Assembly (NCBI GenBank): GCA_030867875.1
Contig: JAOWCC010000577.1
Coordinates: 72,411,012-72,475,011, forward strand
Direction of reading: 5' to 3'
Source of the DNA: Actinernus sp. WN-2022
Lineage: Eukaryota; Cnidaria; Anthozoa; Actiniaria; Actinernidae
Length of the DNA stretch: 64,000 nucleotides
Part shown: one piece after another, positions 52,115-64,000 of the stretch
How positions within the stretch are numbered: position 1 is the stretch's first letter
How the letters are laid out: every line of letters starts with the position of its first letter
The notes under the pieces: generated by a model
The model's database searches: none
Told to the model about the DNA's origin: nothing
Seen by the model: only the letters and a program-made list of their open reading frames with translations
Translations under genes and position numbers: made by a program

Positions 52115-54640
52115 TATGGCAGTAGTGGGAGAGGGATGGAATTAGCCCTTTTTTTGGTGAGCTATGTTAAATTTTTGTGAGCGCATGGTGAGCTATCATT
52201 AAAGTGTTGCGTTATTCATGAATTCGGATGACGTCACAGCCCTATTGTCTTGGGCTCATGCCTAAAATGCGGTGTACTAGATCAATAAAATTAGTATTTC
52301 TGTCAATGAGGTCATCGATCTATTCGGGCATGTTTGGCTAAAGCCTATTGTTTGGGGTCGTCTATAAAACCAGGAGCGATCGGCCCTGAATACATTCGAA
52401 GTTGAATGAAAAAAGTTATAAATTTCTCGCAATATCTAAACCCCTTTGTAGCGTAAATAGTAAGAACAAACTACTCGTCATAGGCTCTAAACTGTCTTTA
52501 TTATTTTCCTTTACAGTAAATAACTCATAAGATAATTGTATACAACATCCGGTATGGTTCATTAGATCAACTCTGCTATTGTTCTTAGGAATTAGCGATA
52601 ACGGAAGGGCCTATTGTTTTGAAGAAAACTCTTGAGATGCAAATTCTTCTCTAAAATTGAACTACATTTACCATACGTATAAAAACAAACGACCAGATAA
52701 ATTAAACAAAGTTTATTCAATCTCAAAAACACCAATTGGACTGACTGGGAAACAGAGTTGGAAACGGAGGTAAGTGCTATGAAATTTATACAAGTCGTCC
52801 GAGATTGAAGCTATAAATTTATTTGAATTCTTTTCTATCCATTCAGAATCATTTGGTCGAAGTCCAGGATATTCCACCCGAGATATTCGAGCCCTGGAGT
52901 GACTTTGACTCGGTAAGTAAGTCGATGGTCTAGTTCTGTTCATACACCGTATTATTCTTACCACGTTCTCTGTATTTTTGACTCTTAGGAGGCCACCCCA
53001 GAAGCCCAACAGACAAAACTCCCATTTATGCTAACAGTTCTGCCGCCATCCTGAACGCCCGCCGCCCGTCAACGCCCGCCGCCCGTCAACGCCGGCCGCC
53101 CGCAACGACCGCCGCCCGCAACGCTCCCTCCTACTCCCTCCTCCTCCTCCTCTCTCTTCCAACCCCTCCCTCATCGCTACCCCAAAGCTTCCTTATGTTA
53201 CAGAAAATATCTGGACAAGCGAAAGTGTAACATAAGGAAGCCTTGGGGTAGCGATGAGGGAGGGGAGGAGGAGGGAGGAGGAGGAGGAGGGAGGAGGAGG
53301 AGGAGGGAGCGTTGCGGGCGGCGGGCGTTGCGAGCGGCGTGTGGCGGGCGGCGGGCGTTGACGGACGGCGGGCGTTGATGGGCGGCGGGCGTTGGCGGGC
53401 GGCGGGCGTTGGCGGGCGGCGGGCGTTGGCGGGCGGTGGGCGTTGACGGGCGGCGGACGTTGCGGGCGGTGGGCCTTCAGGGTGGCTGCAGAACTGTTAG
53501 CATAAATGGGAGTTTTGTCTGTTGGGCTTCTGGAGTGGCCTCCTAAGAGAAAAGTGGTAAGAATAATACGGTGTATGAACATAACTAGACTATCGACTTA
53601 CTTACCGAGTCAAAGTCACTCCAGGGCTCGAATATCTCGGGTGGAATATCCTGGACTTCGACCAAATGATTCTGAATGGATAGAAAATAATTCAAATAAA
53701 TTTATAGCTTCAATCTCGGACAACTTGTATAAATTTCATAGCGCTTACCTCCGTTTCCTACTCTGTTTCCCAGTCAGTCCAGGACTCAAACATTTCGGCG
53801 GGAATTTCCGGCATGGCCTCTAAAGATAAAAACACTGTCAAAACCTGCACACAAACAAAAAGTGTGTGGTCTAAATACAATCCAAATATATTTACCTCAA
53901 AGTCAACTGCTGCGATCTCATAAGGAAAACGAACTGTAAATTGGTGTTTTTGAGATTGAATAAACTTTGTTTAATTTATCTGGTCGTTTGTTTTTATTCG
54001 TATGGTAATTATAGTTTAGTTTTAGAGAAGAATTTGCATCTCAAGAGTTTTCCTCAAAACGATAGGCCCTTAGTTATCGCTAATCGCTAAGAACAATAGC
54101 AGAGTTTATGTAATGAACCATACCGGATTTTGTATACAATTATCTTATAAGTTATTAACCGTAAAGGAAAATAATAAAGACAGTTTAGAGCCTATGACGA
54201 GTAGTTTGTTCTTACTATTTACGCTACAAAGGGGTTTAGATATTGCGAGAAATTTATTACATTTTTCATTCAACTTCGAATGTATTCAGGGCCGATCGCT
54301 CCTGGTTTTATAGACGACCCCAAACAATAGGCTTTAGCCAAACATGCCCGAATAGATCGATGACCTCATTCACAGAAATAATAATTTTACTGATCTAGTA
54401 CGCCGCATGTTAGTAATGAGCCCACCACTTCAACGAGAGCGCAACTTTAATTTATGCATACGCCGCAATTATGATCAGGTTCGTCGCATTTTAGTCATGA
54501 GCCCAAGACAATAGGACTGTGACGTCATCCGAAATCATGAATAACGCAATACTTTAATGAGAGCTCACCATGCGCTCACCAAAAATTAACATAGCTTACT
54601 AAAAAAAAGGCTAATTCCATCCCTCTACTTATGACACAGA
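52115..54640. mobile_element. Large foldback element (about 2.5 kb) with exon-like segments
   Basis: Two arms of roughly 0.9-1.1 kb in inverted orientation (GGTGAGC..., GGATGACGTCACAG, GGAGCGATCGGCCCTGAATA, GTTTATTCAATCTC) around a GC-rich centre near 53200. Each arm holds a 66-bp open segment (52847-52912 plus; 53606-53671 minus) flanked by good AG acceptor and GTAAGT donor sites and encoding EVQDIPPEIFEPWSDFD. The left arm lacks about 170 bp present in the right arm. No transposase is seen. Confidence 0.7.
53310..53480. repeat. GC-rich minisatellite (17-bp unit) in the foldback centre
   Basis: Units like GGCGGGCGTTGGCGGGC repeated about eight to ten times; preceded by a GGAGGA-rich tract at 53260-53308. 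The mirrored pyrimidine-rich tract is at 53050-53170. Confidence 0.85.
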
Positions 54641-55040
54641 GCATTGTTTGTTACGGTGGATGACGTCTCTGAGAAGTCCTGTTTCGAGAGAACCTAACGA
54701 AAATATCGGGAATCGTGAGACATAATGAAGTTAGCCGGAATATTGTCTTCTGTTTTGTTTTTACACCGTTTTATACAATGGTGGCGATGATGCGTAACAG
54801 AAACTAGAAAAGCTTATGGTAATTAGGCTTCCTCCTAAAAGATAACTGAACGGATCATTGTATCAAGTAATTTAACATACATAGGTACACGTAACATATA
54901 TTATAATATAGATACGATAGTACGCGCGCTCTGATTGGCTAAGAAGCCATGTTTTATCAGAGTATATAACATGGTTAGCCGTGTTATATAGTTTTCAACA
55001 GGCGGTTTCCTTTCATCGCGCGCGTAAATCTATATTATAA
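54641..55040. other. AT-rich host DNA
   Basis: No gene seen. 54895-55035 contains GCGCGCTCTGATTGGCT and inverted ATAACATGG motifs, probably another foldback fragment. Confidence 0.35.
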
Positions 55041-55224
55041 AACAGATAAAGAAGCCTTAAATCCATGTTTTATACTATCATAAAACACTCTGGTCATTTG
55101 AGAACACTCTAGAATTGTTGAAAGCACGCGCCTTCGGCTTGTGCTTTAACATTTCTCTCATGTTCTCAAATGCCCATCGTGTTTTATGATAGTATAAAAC
55201 ATGGCTAAGGCTTCTTTATTTGTT
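55041..55224. repeat. MITE-like foldback
   Basis: Arms AACAGATAAAGAAGCCTTAA and TAAGGCTTCTTTATTTGTT, extended by CCATGTTTTATACTATCATA and its complement, and by TTTGAGAAC. Confidence 0.75.
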
Positions 55225-55229
55225 AAATA

Positions 55230-56159
55230 TAACATACCGATGCTACTCGCTTCCCATGGCGGTTAGCATACATTAATCGACTTTACCAGTGTTCATACTT
55301 AAGGCGTGATGGAATTTAATTACGACCATCAATCGTGTAAGCAGTAAGTGGTATTTAAAGTGCATATGTGGTGAATTGTTTTCCTTCGTAATTTTACTTT
55401 TTAATATGTAAATAAAATGTATGTAAACTTTAAAAGTCTTGAGTTTCACGGCTTGTAAAATCATCCGTTTTTTCTCCTCACTTTTCAAACTTTGGAAACA
55501 TGTCTTTAAATTTGCAAATATTAGAAGTATGCAAAATCATATTTCGCTTCACATGCACTTGAACAGCCTTACAAGTCTATTACGATAACCCTATTTCAGT
55601 AAGGCTGAACTAATATCCCAATGGAAACGTAATTATTATCATAATACACTGTATTCTATTTCTACAATTTTAATATATTTAACATGTATTTCAAAGTTTA
55701 TGCAAAATTATAGTGAACGTCTTAAAGCTTGAACTTAACAATCGCTAATAAAGCAAATAGAGTATGCTACCACCAGAACTGCAAAAAAGGTGACAAAATA
55801 CCGCACTATTTTTAGAATTGCGAAACAAATTCTAGTATAGCTGCGAGAAGTTAAAAACAAAATATTATAAATAATTTTCTAACACGACATTGTACTCTAT
55901 GTTAATTCTTAAGCATCGCGTTGCTGTAGACATTGCACAGAGTAACATAGCCTGATACGCGACTGCATGGAAAAAGTCATTGAATACTTCACCAAAACGT
56001 TCGCACCAGACTTCCGTCAATCAAAACAGCATTTAAATGAGTTCTACACGTGTGCAGCTGTTCATTGATTGATGGAAGCTTTTATTCGAAAGCGAATCAA
56101 CAGATGCATTGACGGATGGAAGCTCAGTGAAAATCTCACAAGAAAGGCACATGTAGTAT
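55230..56159. other. AT-rich host DNA with repeat debris
   Basis: Starts with a copy (55244-55295) of the CTACTCGCTTCCCATGGCGG repeat also at 48895. No gene supported. Confidence 0.35.
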
Positions 56160-56455
56160 TTCTAATGTAAAGTAAAAGTAAAGTAAAGCAACTTTATTCT
56201 GAACATCGGTAACTCGTGACAGTCTGGTGAGGATGATAAAATTGACGCCGACATGGGACCTGCGATTTTACGTAAGACGTGAATGCCTAACCATTTGCAG
56301 TTCGATAATGAGATTTTAGCACAAAGGCAGCACCTTCTATTCGGTTATTTTAAGACCCTGAGTTTTGGTCTGGCCGAGGTTTGAATCCGCGACCTCCGGT
56401 ACGATAGACCGGAGCTTGAACACTGAGCTAACCACGAGGGAGGCGGTTAAAAATT
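56160..56455 (-). mobile_element. tRNA-derived SINE
   Basis: On the minus strand the head reads TGGTTAGCTCAGTGTTCAAG with a B-box-like GGATTCAAACC about 50 bp on, as in tRNA-derived SINEs. A body follows, with the 3' end AATAAAGTTGCTTTACTTTA and short tandem AGTAAA tail units (plus strand 56165-56190). Confidence 0.75.
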
Positions 56456-56459
56456 ATCT

Positions 56460-57340
56460 TTTTTTTTCTTCAGTTTTTCTGTCTGTATAAATTCATTTAT
56501 GTCCTTTTATCAATCTATGTTGTCTTAAAATATATAACATTTATCATAACATGTAAGCCATGTTTAGCATAGTGTCCATTAGGCATCACATTTTTAGATG
56601 TTTTAGATATCTTGAATTTCAGGTAACGTTAAGGAAGTCACAAGTGTGGGCGTATTGCATGATGGACAGTTGGGATTATGAGGTCCCGGATGTAGTAATA
56701 TAGGGGTTCCGTATAACCGTGCCATTATCAGAAGAAAATTAAAGTTGTTAATAGAGTCTATTCATCACAAAGTTACAGTAATATGATGCCCAGCAACATC
56801 ATTCTAGGGTGTAATTAACCTGTCCATTAAAAGCTGCATCAATTAATATAATAAATGTGATGGCAAAATAAGGTGCAAATACATAAACATTAAACAATAC
56901 TTTGTTTTTATTTTTGTTTAATGACCAAAGCGTAAACAAATGGAATCCATTTTTGGATATGGTTTCCATAAACAGGAAGTTCGGTATAAAAGGGCCATGG
57001 CCATTGACACGTTCGGTTGTCACTCCGCGTTTGTGGAGCGAACATCTGCGTGCTACTCGAGTGAGTGCTCCCTACTGTTCAGGCTTATTGTGCGAAATTT
57101 AAATCAAAGACATAAATATTTAACTCCAGAGTAAGGGCTACACAGTTCGTAAACAGTCATATAATAGCATTGGCAATCATTAATGAACAACTCATTACAT
57201 CGAAGTGCTATTCGCATATGCATAGGTAACACAACCTCGAGGTTAAAACAATGATTATCATTAATTGTCGAAACACTTCAAAACAATGATAATCATTATT
57301 CTTAAAACCAGTCAAGGATAAATATAAACAATTGTCAAAT
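56460..57340. other. AT-rich host DNA
   Basis: No supported gene; ATGATAATCATTA-type palindromic motifs recur between 57250 and 57590. Confidence 0.3.
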
Positions 57341-57344
57341 TCCG

Positions 57345-57436
57345 AACGGCGGTAGACGCGCTTAGATCATGACGTCTGTACTACCGAGCATTACACGCAA
57401 ACGGTTACGAGTTCGAGCCCGAGTAGGAGCGCTCAA
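57345..57436 (+). other. tRNA-like sequence
   Basis: GAGTTCGAGCCCGAGTAGGA contains a B-box-like core, preceded by GGCGGTAGACGCGCTTAGA. The length exceeds a simple tRNA and cloverleaf pairing is not convincing, so a SINE-like or tRNA relic is more likely. Confidence 0.3.
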
Positions 57437-57581
57437 AATGTTTTTTCTCTCGTTTACCTGTGAACCCTAGCTCAAGGTTAGTGAGAACCCGTCGTTTACT
57501 CGTGAACTCGCCCGATGGTTAGGGTTAGGGTTTGTCTTAGAATAATGATAATATTTTAAAGCGATTTGACAAACAATGATA

Positions 57582-60500
57582 ATCATTACTCGGGCTGCCT
57601 GTGGCAGGCCGTTTTTGTTTGGTGATCCTGTAGAGTGGGCAGCTCATCATCGGAACAGTCGCCTGTGTCGTCTTGACTTGTGTTTGTGGTATTGTTTCCG
57701 CAGGTGGTGAGTACTTTGTAACAATCGCACATTTTCACGCGATATGAGAAGTTTCGTAGTTGTGAGCCAACAAATTTTCGGATATTGCACCTTGTACCTT
57801 CCACGGAGACGACAAGATATCGGTTACGACTTCGCGACTTATTGCGGTCTGAGTGAAGATATCTTACTGTGATCGACAGTGCGTTGGCTAGCTTGCCTCG
57901 CGATCGAGGGGCTTTCGATTTCTCACTATGAGAATGGTTTTCCTGCCGTCGTTCATGTTGCTTGAGTATTAGTTCTTGGTCGGAAAGTGGTATCTGATTA
58001 CTAGTAAATTGGTCTCTCTGAGTCAACATTTCTCTGGCTGATACACCGCGCGATCGGATTCTAGAGTTCAGGCAAGCGGTAGCTATCGATAGGGTTATTA
58101 AAGAGACCGGTCCTACTGGGGGATCTTGCTTGAGGAGCTCATCTTCTAACTCTTGTACTGCTTTTTCAACGACAGGGTTTTTGTTTGGATTTTTCACTCT
58201 TCCTATTTCTAGAGACATACGGTGACGTTACAGTAGTTCGTCGTTTACTAGTGCTTTAAACGCCGGTGCGGGGTCATTTCGTATCACAGCAACAGGTCCG
58301 TCGAGAGGGCATAACTCGACGCATAACCAGATTAGAGCGTCGCGTAATGTATGATGACGCTCGTCGTCTATCAGTGTTGTTGTGGTGTACGAAGTTACGG
58401 TCTCTCTCAGCACTAGAATTAGTTGGCGGGAGCGTTTTATTACATCACAGGCGAATGAGACTCCAACTGAAGCTGGCGGGTCAGAAGTGGACTGTTCTAC
58501 GATGGTGTGAGGAGTGTGACGGAGGGCTGCGCAAGCATGACAACCATCTGTTACGCAATCGATAGCTTTGTCTAGATCTATAGCGTAGAAGTAGCGGTTC
58601 ACTACTTTCTTGAGTTGGTTACTGGAAGGGTGACTGAGCTGTAAGTGGCGTGGGACAATAATGCATTCACGTGTGGCGGTCGGCGGTTCGTCTCGCTTTA
58701 CAATTAGGAGGCCGTCATTAGCGATTGTCGCGATGTTTAAGTAACGTTTAACGTCCTTGATGTTTGTGAACTTTTTAGAAGGGCGTGGGTGCGTGGGTGC
58801 GGCGCAAGTCAGGGCATTCGGACTGAATTGATAACCACGACGTTCTGCTTGTAAAGGGGAGTCTTGCAAGGCCAGATAACAGATCCCGCTACATGTCGCA
58901 CAGAAGCCTGGTAACGACTGACGGTTGAAATAAAGGTTGACACCCGTGGGCTAGCGGAAAACTCTCCTCTGCACAGCTTTTCAAAGGCCTGCACACATGG
59001 CTTGCTATCTGTGAGAACGCAAGCTTTATGACTGGACTGGATGATGTACGGGCTGAAGTGCTTAGTTGCAACGGAGATTGCAAGTGCTTCTACTTCACAG
59101 GGTAGCCATGACAACTGGTGGCCACGTAGCTTGGCGCTAAAAAAAACAGCTAGTGCTAACTTGCCAGAGCGGGTGATGTAGAGGGTCGCGGCGATCCCGG
59201 GCTTATTCACAGCGCCGTCCGTTACTATCCATAACTGGTCGTCAGGCCTTGGGAGCGTGATTGCGCGGTTATTGCGAAGGGCGTCTTGAGCGGCACGGAA
59301 CGCACAGTTGAGGTCGTCTGTCCAATGGATGTCTTCGTGAGATTATTTGCCAGCTACGACGTCGTCGAGGGGGGGCTATTAGGTTAGAAGAGCGAGGGAC
59401 TACGCGTGCTAGAACTTTATATGCGCCTATGAAGGACTTCATACCTCCAACCTTCTTGGGTGGACTACATGATGCTAGTGTAGAAACATGATGGGACCTG
59501 CATGGAGTTTTCCTTGAGTCCAAATCCACCCTAGGATTGTGGTGGTTTGGGGGTTAATGACGGTCTTGCTCGCTGATAGACGCAAGTTAGAGTTCTGAAG
59601 GGCCTTTAAAACTAAGGACCAGCTATGCAATAGCTCGTCTGGACTGTTGCCCCCGCAATACAAATCATCGGCGATCTTGGCGACTATGCCTGACTGTTGT
59701 AAGTCACCAAGGACGCGGCACATAAGCTCCTCTAGTGAGGTTTCCGAGCCGAGCATACCCATAGCTGACCGAGCATATACACAAACTCCGCGAAATGGAG
59801 TTGCAATCCCACAGTACTTCATAGACTCGTGGGCTAGAGGTATCTGGTAAAATGCGCTCGTTAGATCGGTAGCAATAATGTGATTCCATTGGGCGATCTG
59901 GCGAAGTGTGCTGTCTACGTCGGGCATCAAGAGAGCTTAGGTTCGGAATACCGGCCTACGTCGGCGAAGGCGGTAACGAGGCGAAAGCCTCCGTTTGCTC
60001 TCTTGACTCTACTGACACGTCGATGTCTTCAGGACGTTTGAAGATTCCAAGTTTTTCTAACTCGTCGAACTTTTGTTGAAGCTCGACGAGTTTATCGCGG
60101 GAGTACAGAGGTAGGAGATCTTTACGCTGTGGTGGTTCTACTGGGCCTATATTCACCTTGGCTTCGAAGGGACCTAGGGCCCCATTGTATCCTGTGATGT
60201 TGGGGTCGAAGACGCCATCATATTGGTCTAGAAGTTTATACGGATCTTCATCTGGGTCACCGGGGGAAGTAGGTTGTCGGGGTCGAGTTTTACGTTATCA
60301 GAGTGCTTAGTGTTTTGCGTGGAGGCTGCGCGTATCTTGTGGAAAGACAGAGCGTGGTCTGGTGTTAGGGGCTGTTCAGCCATGTCTGGTGTGAAGACTC
60401 GGTTTATTTGGCAAAAATATTCATTACGTTTGAAATACCGTGGACCTCCTGACAGGTTTGGGATGCGCAACTTTCCTCCAACACTAAATACAACTCCGGG

Positions 60501-61200
60501 TTCTGGCCACATTTGTGAATGTTTGCACGTGCGAACACTGGGGGCGTCGATAAGCGGCTCGAGTGCATACTCAGAGTCAGTTGGGGCGTTGTCAGGGAGG
60601 TCGATCTGTAAGAAATCTCCAGGCCAAATGGTTGTTGGGGAAGGAGGGCACGTAGCACAGATGCACGGCGGACGGCATTCTCGGTCTGACACTCTTTGGT
60701 AGAGCCATATGTGTACGTGGTGCCATCTCCTAGGATGACCTGTCGCTTGGCGGGGCGAACAGTTATGTCGTTTGCCTCCATGAAGGGTGTGCCGGCCATG
60801 ACGACAACATCGAGATTTTCTACAACTAAGCCCTCGAAATGGAAAACTTGACAACTGCGGCTGAAGGCGAGGCGTGTTTCACCTATGACGATCCGTCAGC
60901 TTGGTGTGCCGACTGTGAACTGGTGTGGATCTCTGCGCCGAATCTTTTGGCAGCGGAAAGGCGGATCATGTTACAAGTGGCACCGCTGTCTATGATTACG
61001 CGTGCGCGGTGGTATCGATAGAAAGTATCTATATACGGCGATTGGCGTACAATCATGTACCCTTCGCGTCGCGTGACTTGGAGGTGGATCGTCAGGCTCG
61101 ACAGAGGTTGATGTGTCGTCATAGGGGGGGTCATATGCAATTTCGTAGGCTTCGTCATTGAGAACAGAGACAATTTGTCTCGCCTTTAACATAAATTTGC
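57582..61200 (-). mobile_element. Degenerate LTR-retrotransposon pol region (probably Gypsy/Ty3-like)
   Basis: A minus-strand pol broken into many frames. In 5' to 3' order: an aspartic-protease-like part (about 60790-61170, VIIDSGATCN), reverse transcriptase (about 59270-60156, with [12 protein letters not shown] and IADDLYCGG), RNase H-like (about 58880-59210, VLTDSKP), a zinc-binding/integrase part (about 58228-58860, [13 protein letters not shown]) and a C-terminal part (57586-58218, RSRNRYLVVSVEG). Frameshifts and stops separate these, so it is not functional. Gypsy versus other LTR class is not settled. Confidence 0.75.
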
Positions 61201-61440
61201 GCCGACCAGTTTGTCGAGACGGTGTGTGAAGTTATACCAGTAGTTTTCTTTGTTTGAGAGCGTGGAGAACGGATCCTTGTAGCTGCCACCACGCCAGTAA
61301 TTACGGGGAACACACCAGAGCTCAATAAGGGCTTTTAATTACAACGGGAACTCGAGCGGGAGAGACTAGTTTACAATTCCAAGATGGAAGATCAGGAACG
61401 CGTGCCGGGAGCGCATGCTCAATAGCAAGCGACCGCATAC
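61201..61440. other. Probable 5' untranslated or LTR remnant of the preceding retrotransposon
   Basis: Moderately GC-rich sequence upstream of the minus-strand pol; no second LTR copy was recognised in the window, so the assignment is tentative. Confidence 0.3.
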
Positions 61441-62550
61441 AACTACACTAGTTGCGAAGCTAAAACAATTCAGACTTGGCTGTGTGCACATAAACTCTCA
61501 CTAAGTATGGAAAAATCTAGCTTTGTCGTTTTTCATCCACCTCAAAGGAAAATAGTATTAAATTTTACCCTTTTATTAAACAATAAGCAACTTCGTCACG
61601 ATGATTGTATTAAATATCTGGGTGTATTAATTGATTCTAAAATCAGCTGGAAACCTCAGATTGAGAGTATTACAAATAAGTTAAATAGAAGTGTGGGTGC
61701 GCTGTCTAAACTTCGCTATTTTGTTAGTTCAAATCTCCTTGTAAGTCTCTAGTATTCATTAATTTACCCATTCCTAATATATGGAATAATTGTCTGGGGT
61801 AATACTTACCCCACCACACTTCAACCTCTTTATATTTTGCAAAAGAAGACCATGCGCATTATGACATTCTCGAAGTTTGATGAGCACTCAAGCCTACTAT
61901 TCAAATCATTGCATGAACATTATTAAGTTGTTTGACTTTGTTTCCTTACATATTTCAGTATTTTTGTTCAACTTTTCACAATGGATTATTACCTTCTGCT
62001 TTTGACAACTTCTTTACTTATGTAAAAAAAAACGTTCATAGTTATAATACTAGATCTGCAGCAAATCAATGATATTACTTACCTAGAGCAATAACCAATT
62101 ATGGTATTTTCAATATTATATGCAAAGGACCAAAAATTTGAAACTCAATTGGTGAACATACAAAATCGTCCTCATTAAGAACTTTCAAACAATATTTGAA
62201 AAAAAGGAATTTTTAAGTAAATATTAGCTTAGGTTATTTTCTTGTGTTTATTTACCTCCAGGCCTATACTGCATGCTTTATACTATGATTTATTTGCTGT
62301 TTGGTTTTGCTTACTTACATATAATGTTAGGTTGTGTGTGTGCGTATTTGTGTGTGTGTAATTACCTAAAAGTGTGGGTGTGATTCCGACCTTGTATTTT
62401 ATATTTCTTCCTTTAAATCTGGCTTCCTGGTTCCTTAAGCCTATATGGTTATTTAAGGAAGCCAGCACCTACCTTAATATTTATATTTCTTCTTATTTAA
62501 TTGTATTAACTTTAGTCATAAGGGTAAATAAAATTGTTGTTGTTGTTGTT
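61440..62550 (+). mobile_element. 5'-truncated CR1/L2-like LINE
   Basis: 61507-61750 encodes SSFVVFHPPQRK, then IKYLGVLIDSKISWKPQI, a hallmark of the region after the RT active site in CR1/L2-type LINEs. Degenerate frames continue (LQKKTMRIMTFSKFDEHSS at about 61838) to a 3' UTR ending AAATAAAATTGTTGTTGTTG (62526-62548). Multiple stops; inactive. Confidence 0.75.
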
Positions 62551-62559
62551 GCTGTGACA

Positions 62560-63250
62560 CGTTTCTCTATCTCCGCAGACTCCGGTCTTTTCTTATTTTG
62601 CGATCGCCGTCTGATTTCAGCAGCCAGGCACATGTGCGCAATAGCTTCATCCAATCAGAGTACTTGGTCAGTAGGTTATTAAGTGGGAATCCCTGTTTCT
62701 TATTTGTCAGATAAACGTTTTTCTTTACGTCGAGTACTTCGTCTTGTGCTTCTTCATATCTGTCTTCAAGCCAGTCCTCTTCTTTCTTCTTAAAGGAGCT
62801 CATTCAACCAAGATGCATTGCGAGTCACTGTTATTGTTTTCATACGGGAAACTACTTGAAATCGGACAGCTGCCAATCAGAAAATATGATATCGGGCTGT
62901 TTATAAATAGATTTTATCTGTAGTCGCGGGTGAATAATTTACAAAACCTGGATCATACATAATAGCTGCTTGTCGCTTAACAAATCTAGCAAGGTCTCTT
63001 AACTTGGGTGACCCCCCTTGTTCTCGGATAGCATATGAGGTATCTTCCCATTTATTGCCCAGATAATCGCGGAACAATCTGTCTAAGGTTAGTCACGTTG
63101 CTCACTTCGTATTAATAATCCCCTTGAAGAGTCTTAGAGGCTGCTTCGAGTTGCTCTGCAAAGTTTCGAAGCCCCGAGTAATCATTGTTTCCTAGCCTCG
63201 CCCCTATTATTATATTAGATTTCCAATATACGCTGCTGCTACTACCAGGT
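62560..63250 (-). mobile_element. BEL/Pao-like retrotransposon remnant
   Basis: Minus-strand pieces read SGLRNFAEQLEAASKTLQGD (about 63120-63185), LDRLFRDYLGNKWED and LRDLARFVKRQAA (about 62975-63090), patterns of BEL/Pao gag-like (DUF1759-type) regions. At 62567-62803 there is YSDWMKLLRTCAWLLK, resembling the segment before BEL/Pao integrases, so internal DNA is missing. Confidence 0.5.
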
Positions 63251-64000
63251 GACACATGTGTAATAGGTAATGGACCTTTCGATTGGGCTTGGATGTCATG
63301 AGTTTGTCTTGATAAGTCCAGCGGCTGTGGTGTTGGTTACTCCACTAAGTATACATTAAGAGGTATAGTTCCTGGTTTATCTTTAGTTGAGAAATTTTAA
63401 ATTGCGAACTCTTATTTGGCGCGCGCTCTGACCATGCATGTTCTACTGGCCATTTGTGCAATGTGCCCAGCTGTCCATTTGTGAATGTGTAGTGTTTGGG
63501 TAGGTCAGCGAATCTTTAGAATCCAGAAGGCTGTTTGTAGATAACCTTTTTACAGTCTCTCGGGTGCAAGAAGAAAACTTGTAAGCAAACTGCAAAGCTG
63601 TAGGCATATAATTCCCTTCGAGCATTTCAGAAAAAAAAAATTCTACCGCACGTGTTTAGAGGCTAGGTAGCTTGAGTGATTGAAGATAAGACGGATTTGT
63701 TCTGGAGCTCTTGAATATTACCCAGAAGACCCTGGAGATTGGAGCCTACCGCCAGGCATCGCTCGGAATTTTGACTATAATTATATTTCGGAGGCTGGAG
63801 ATGAATATGCGCCGTTCGTTTTATGACTTTTATGACCCTTTTATGTAATAGTCATCGACGTGGTAATAATCTGTATACCAAAATCCAACTCAAATAAAAC
63901 GTTATATTTGTATTTAGTTGCTAATAATCCGTATCCCTTCTCTGAAAACCCTAATAATCCATATTCCTAAAATCATAACAAGACCTCACTAATGCAATGT
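63251..64000. other. AT-rich host DNA to the window end
   Basis: No gene or clear repeat supported; a short CTAATAATCC direct repeat (63861-63960) is seen. Confidence 0.3.

Noticed and set aside
57515..57535. Telomere-like GGTTAGGGTTAGGG
   Set aside because: Only about two units; far too short for an interstitial telomere.
60274..60702. 142-aa plus-strand open frame
   Set aside because: Antisense to the degenerate retrotransposon pol; no domain seen.

Overview
The window looks like nuclear DNA of an early-branching animal, most likely a cnidarian (coral or sea anemone; inference). It is AT-rich and crowded with foldback/MITE-like repeats, tRNA-derived SINEs and CR1/L2-like LINE ends. It carries two intronless class A GPCR genes of one subfamily. 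The most informative content is two copies of one family of Polinton/Maverick (adintovirus-like) virus-derived element, visibly less AT-rich than the DNA around them.

Element 2 (10934-26715, 15,782 bp) is essentially complete. It is flanked by a 5-bp AGTAC duplication and bounded by 335-bp terminal inverted repeats (TIRs) with no mismatch that I could find. The outer 233 bp of each TIR is itself a palindrome. Inside are a protein-primed family B DNA polymerase (+, one frameshift near its N-terminus), a DDE integrase (-) and a row of small membrane/coiled-coil proteins (-). The morphogenesis core follows: A32-like packaging ATPase and double-jelly-roll-type major capsid protein (-), a putative penton-like protein (+), and three conserved putative virion or membrane proteins. 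The right end holds a TFIIB-like transcription factor, a Cys-rich zinc protein and an F-box/ankyrin protein (-). Genes are packed with overlapping or abutting stops, TAATG/TGATG start-stop overlaps and divergent promoters under 50 bp with a recurring TATATAGTTAT core.

Element 1 (about 1-7410) is a diverged, decaying copy in the same orientation and gene order. Its left part lies outside the window. ATPase, MCP, penton-like and one membrane gene are still open. Two other genes carry frameshifts, a deletion or a stop, and the transcription-factor and zinc-protein genes survive only as short relics. I see no right TIR for it.

Host DNA: 7411-10928 holds a fragment resembling the N-terminal domain of SINHCAF/FAM60A and the 3' end of a LINE. 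26721-64000 holds a possible signal-peptide first exon (27086-27140), GPCR 1 (29452-30603), GPCR 2 (50348-51490) and many MITEs. It also holds a 2.5-kb foldback with exon-like segments (52115-54640), a SINE (about 56160-56455), a broken LTR-retrotransposon pol on the minus strand (57582-61200), a truncated LINE (61440-62550) and a probable BEL/Pao gag remnant (62560-63250). Between these are long AT-rich stretches in which I see no gene.

Working picture (inference): element 2 is an integrated virus-like genome with its own replication, integration and capsid modules. It may also have its own transcription set (TFIIB-like factor, uniform promoter, matched hairpins) and a possible host-ubiquitin-system adaptor next to the TIR. 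All identities come from reading motifs by eye; no database search was run.
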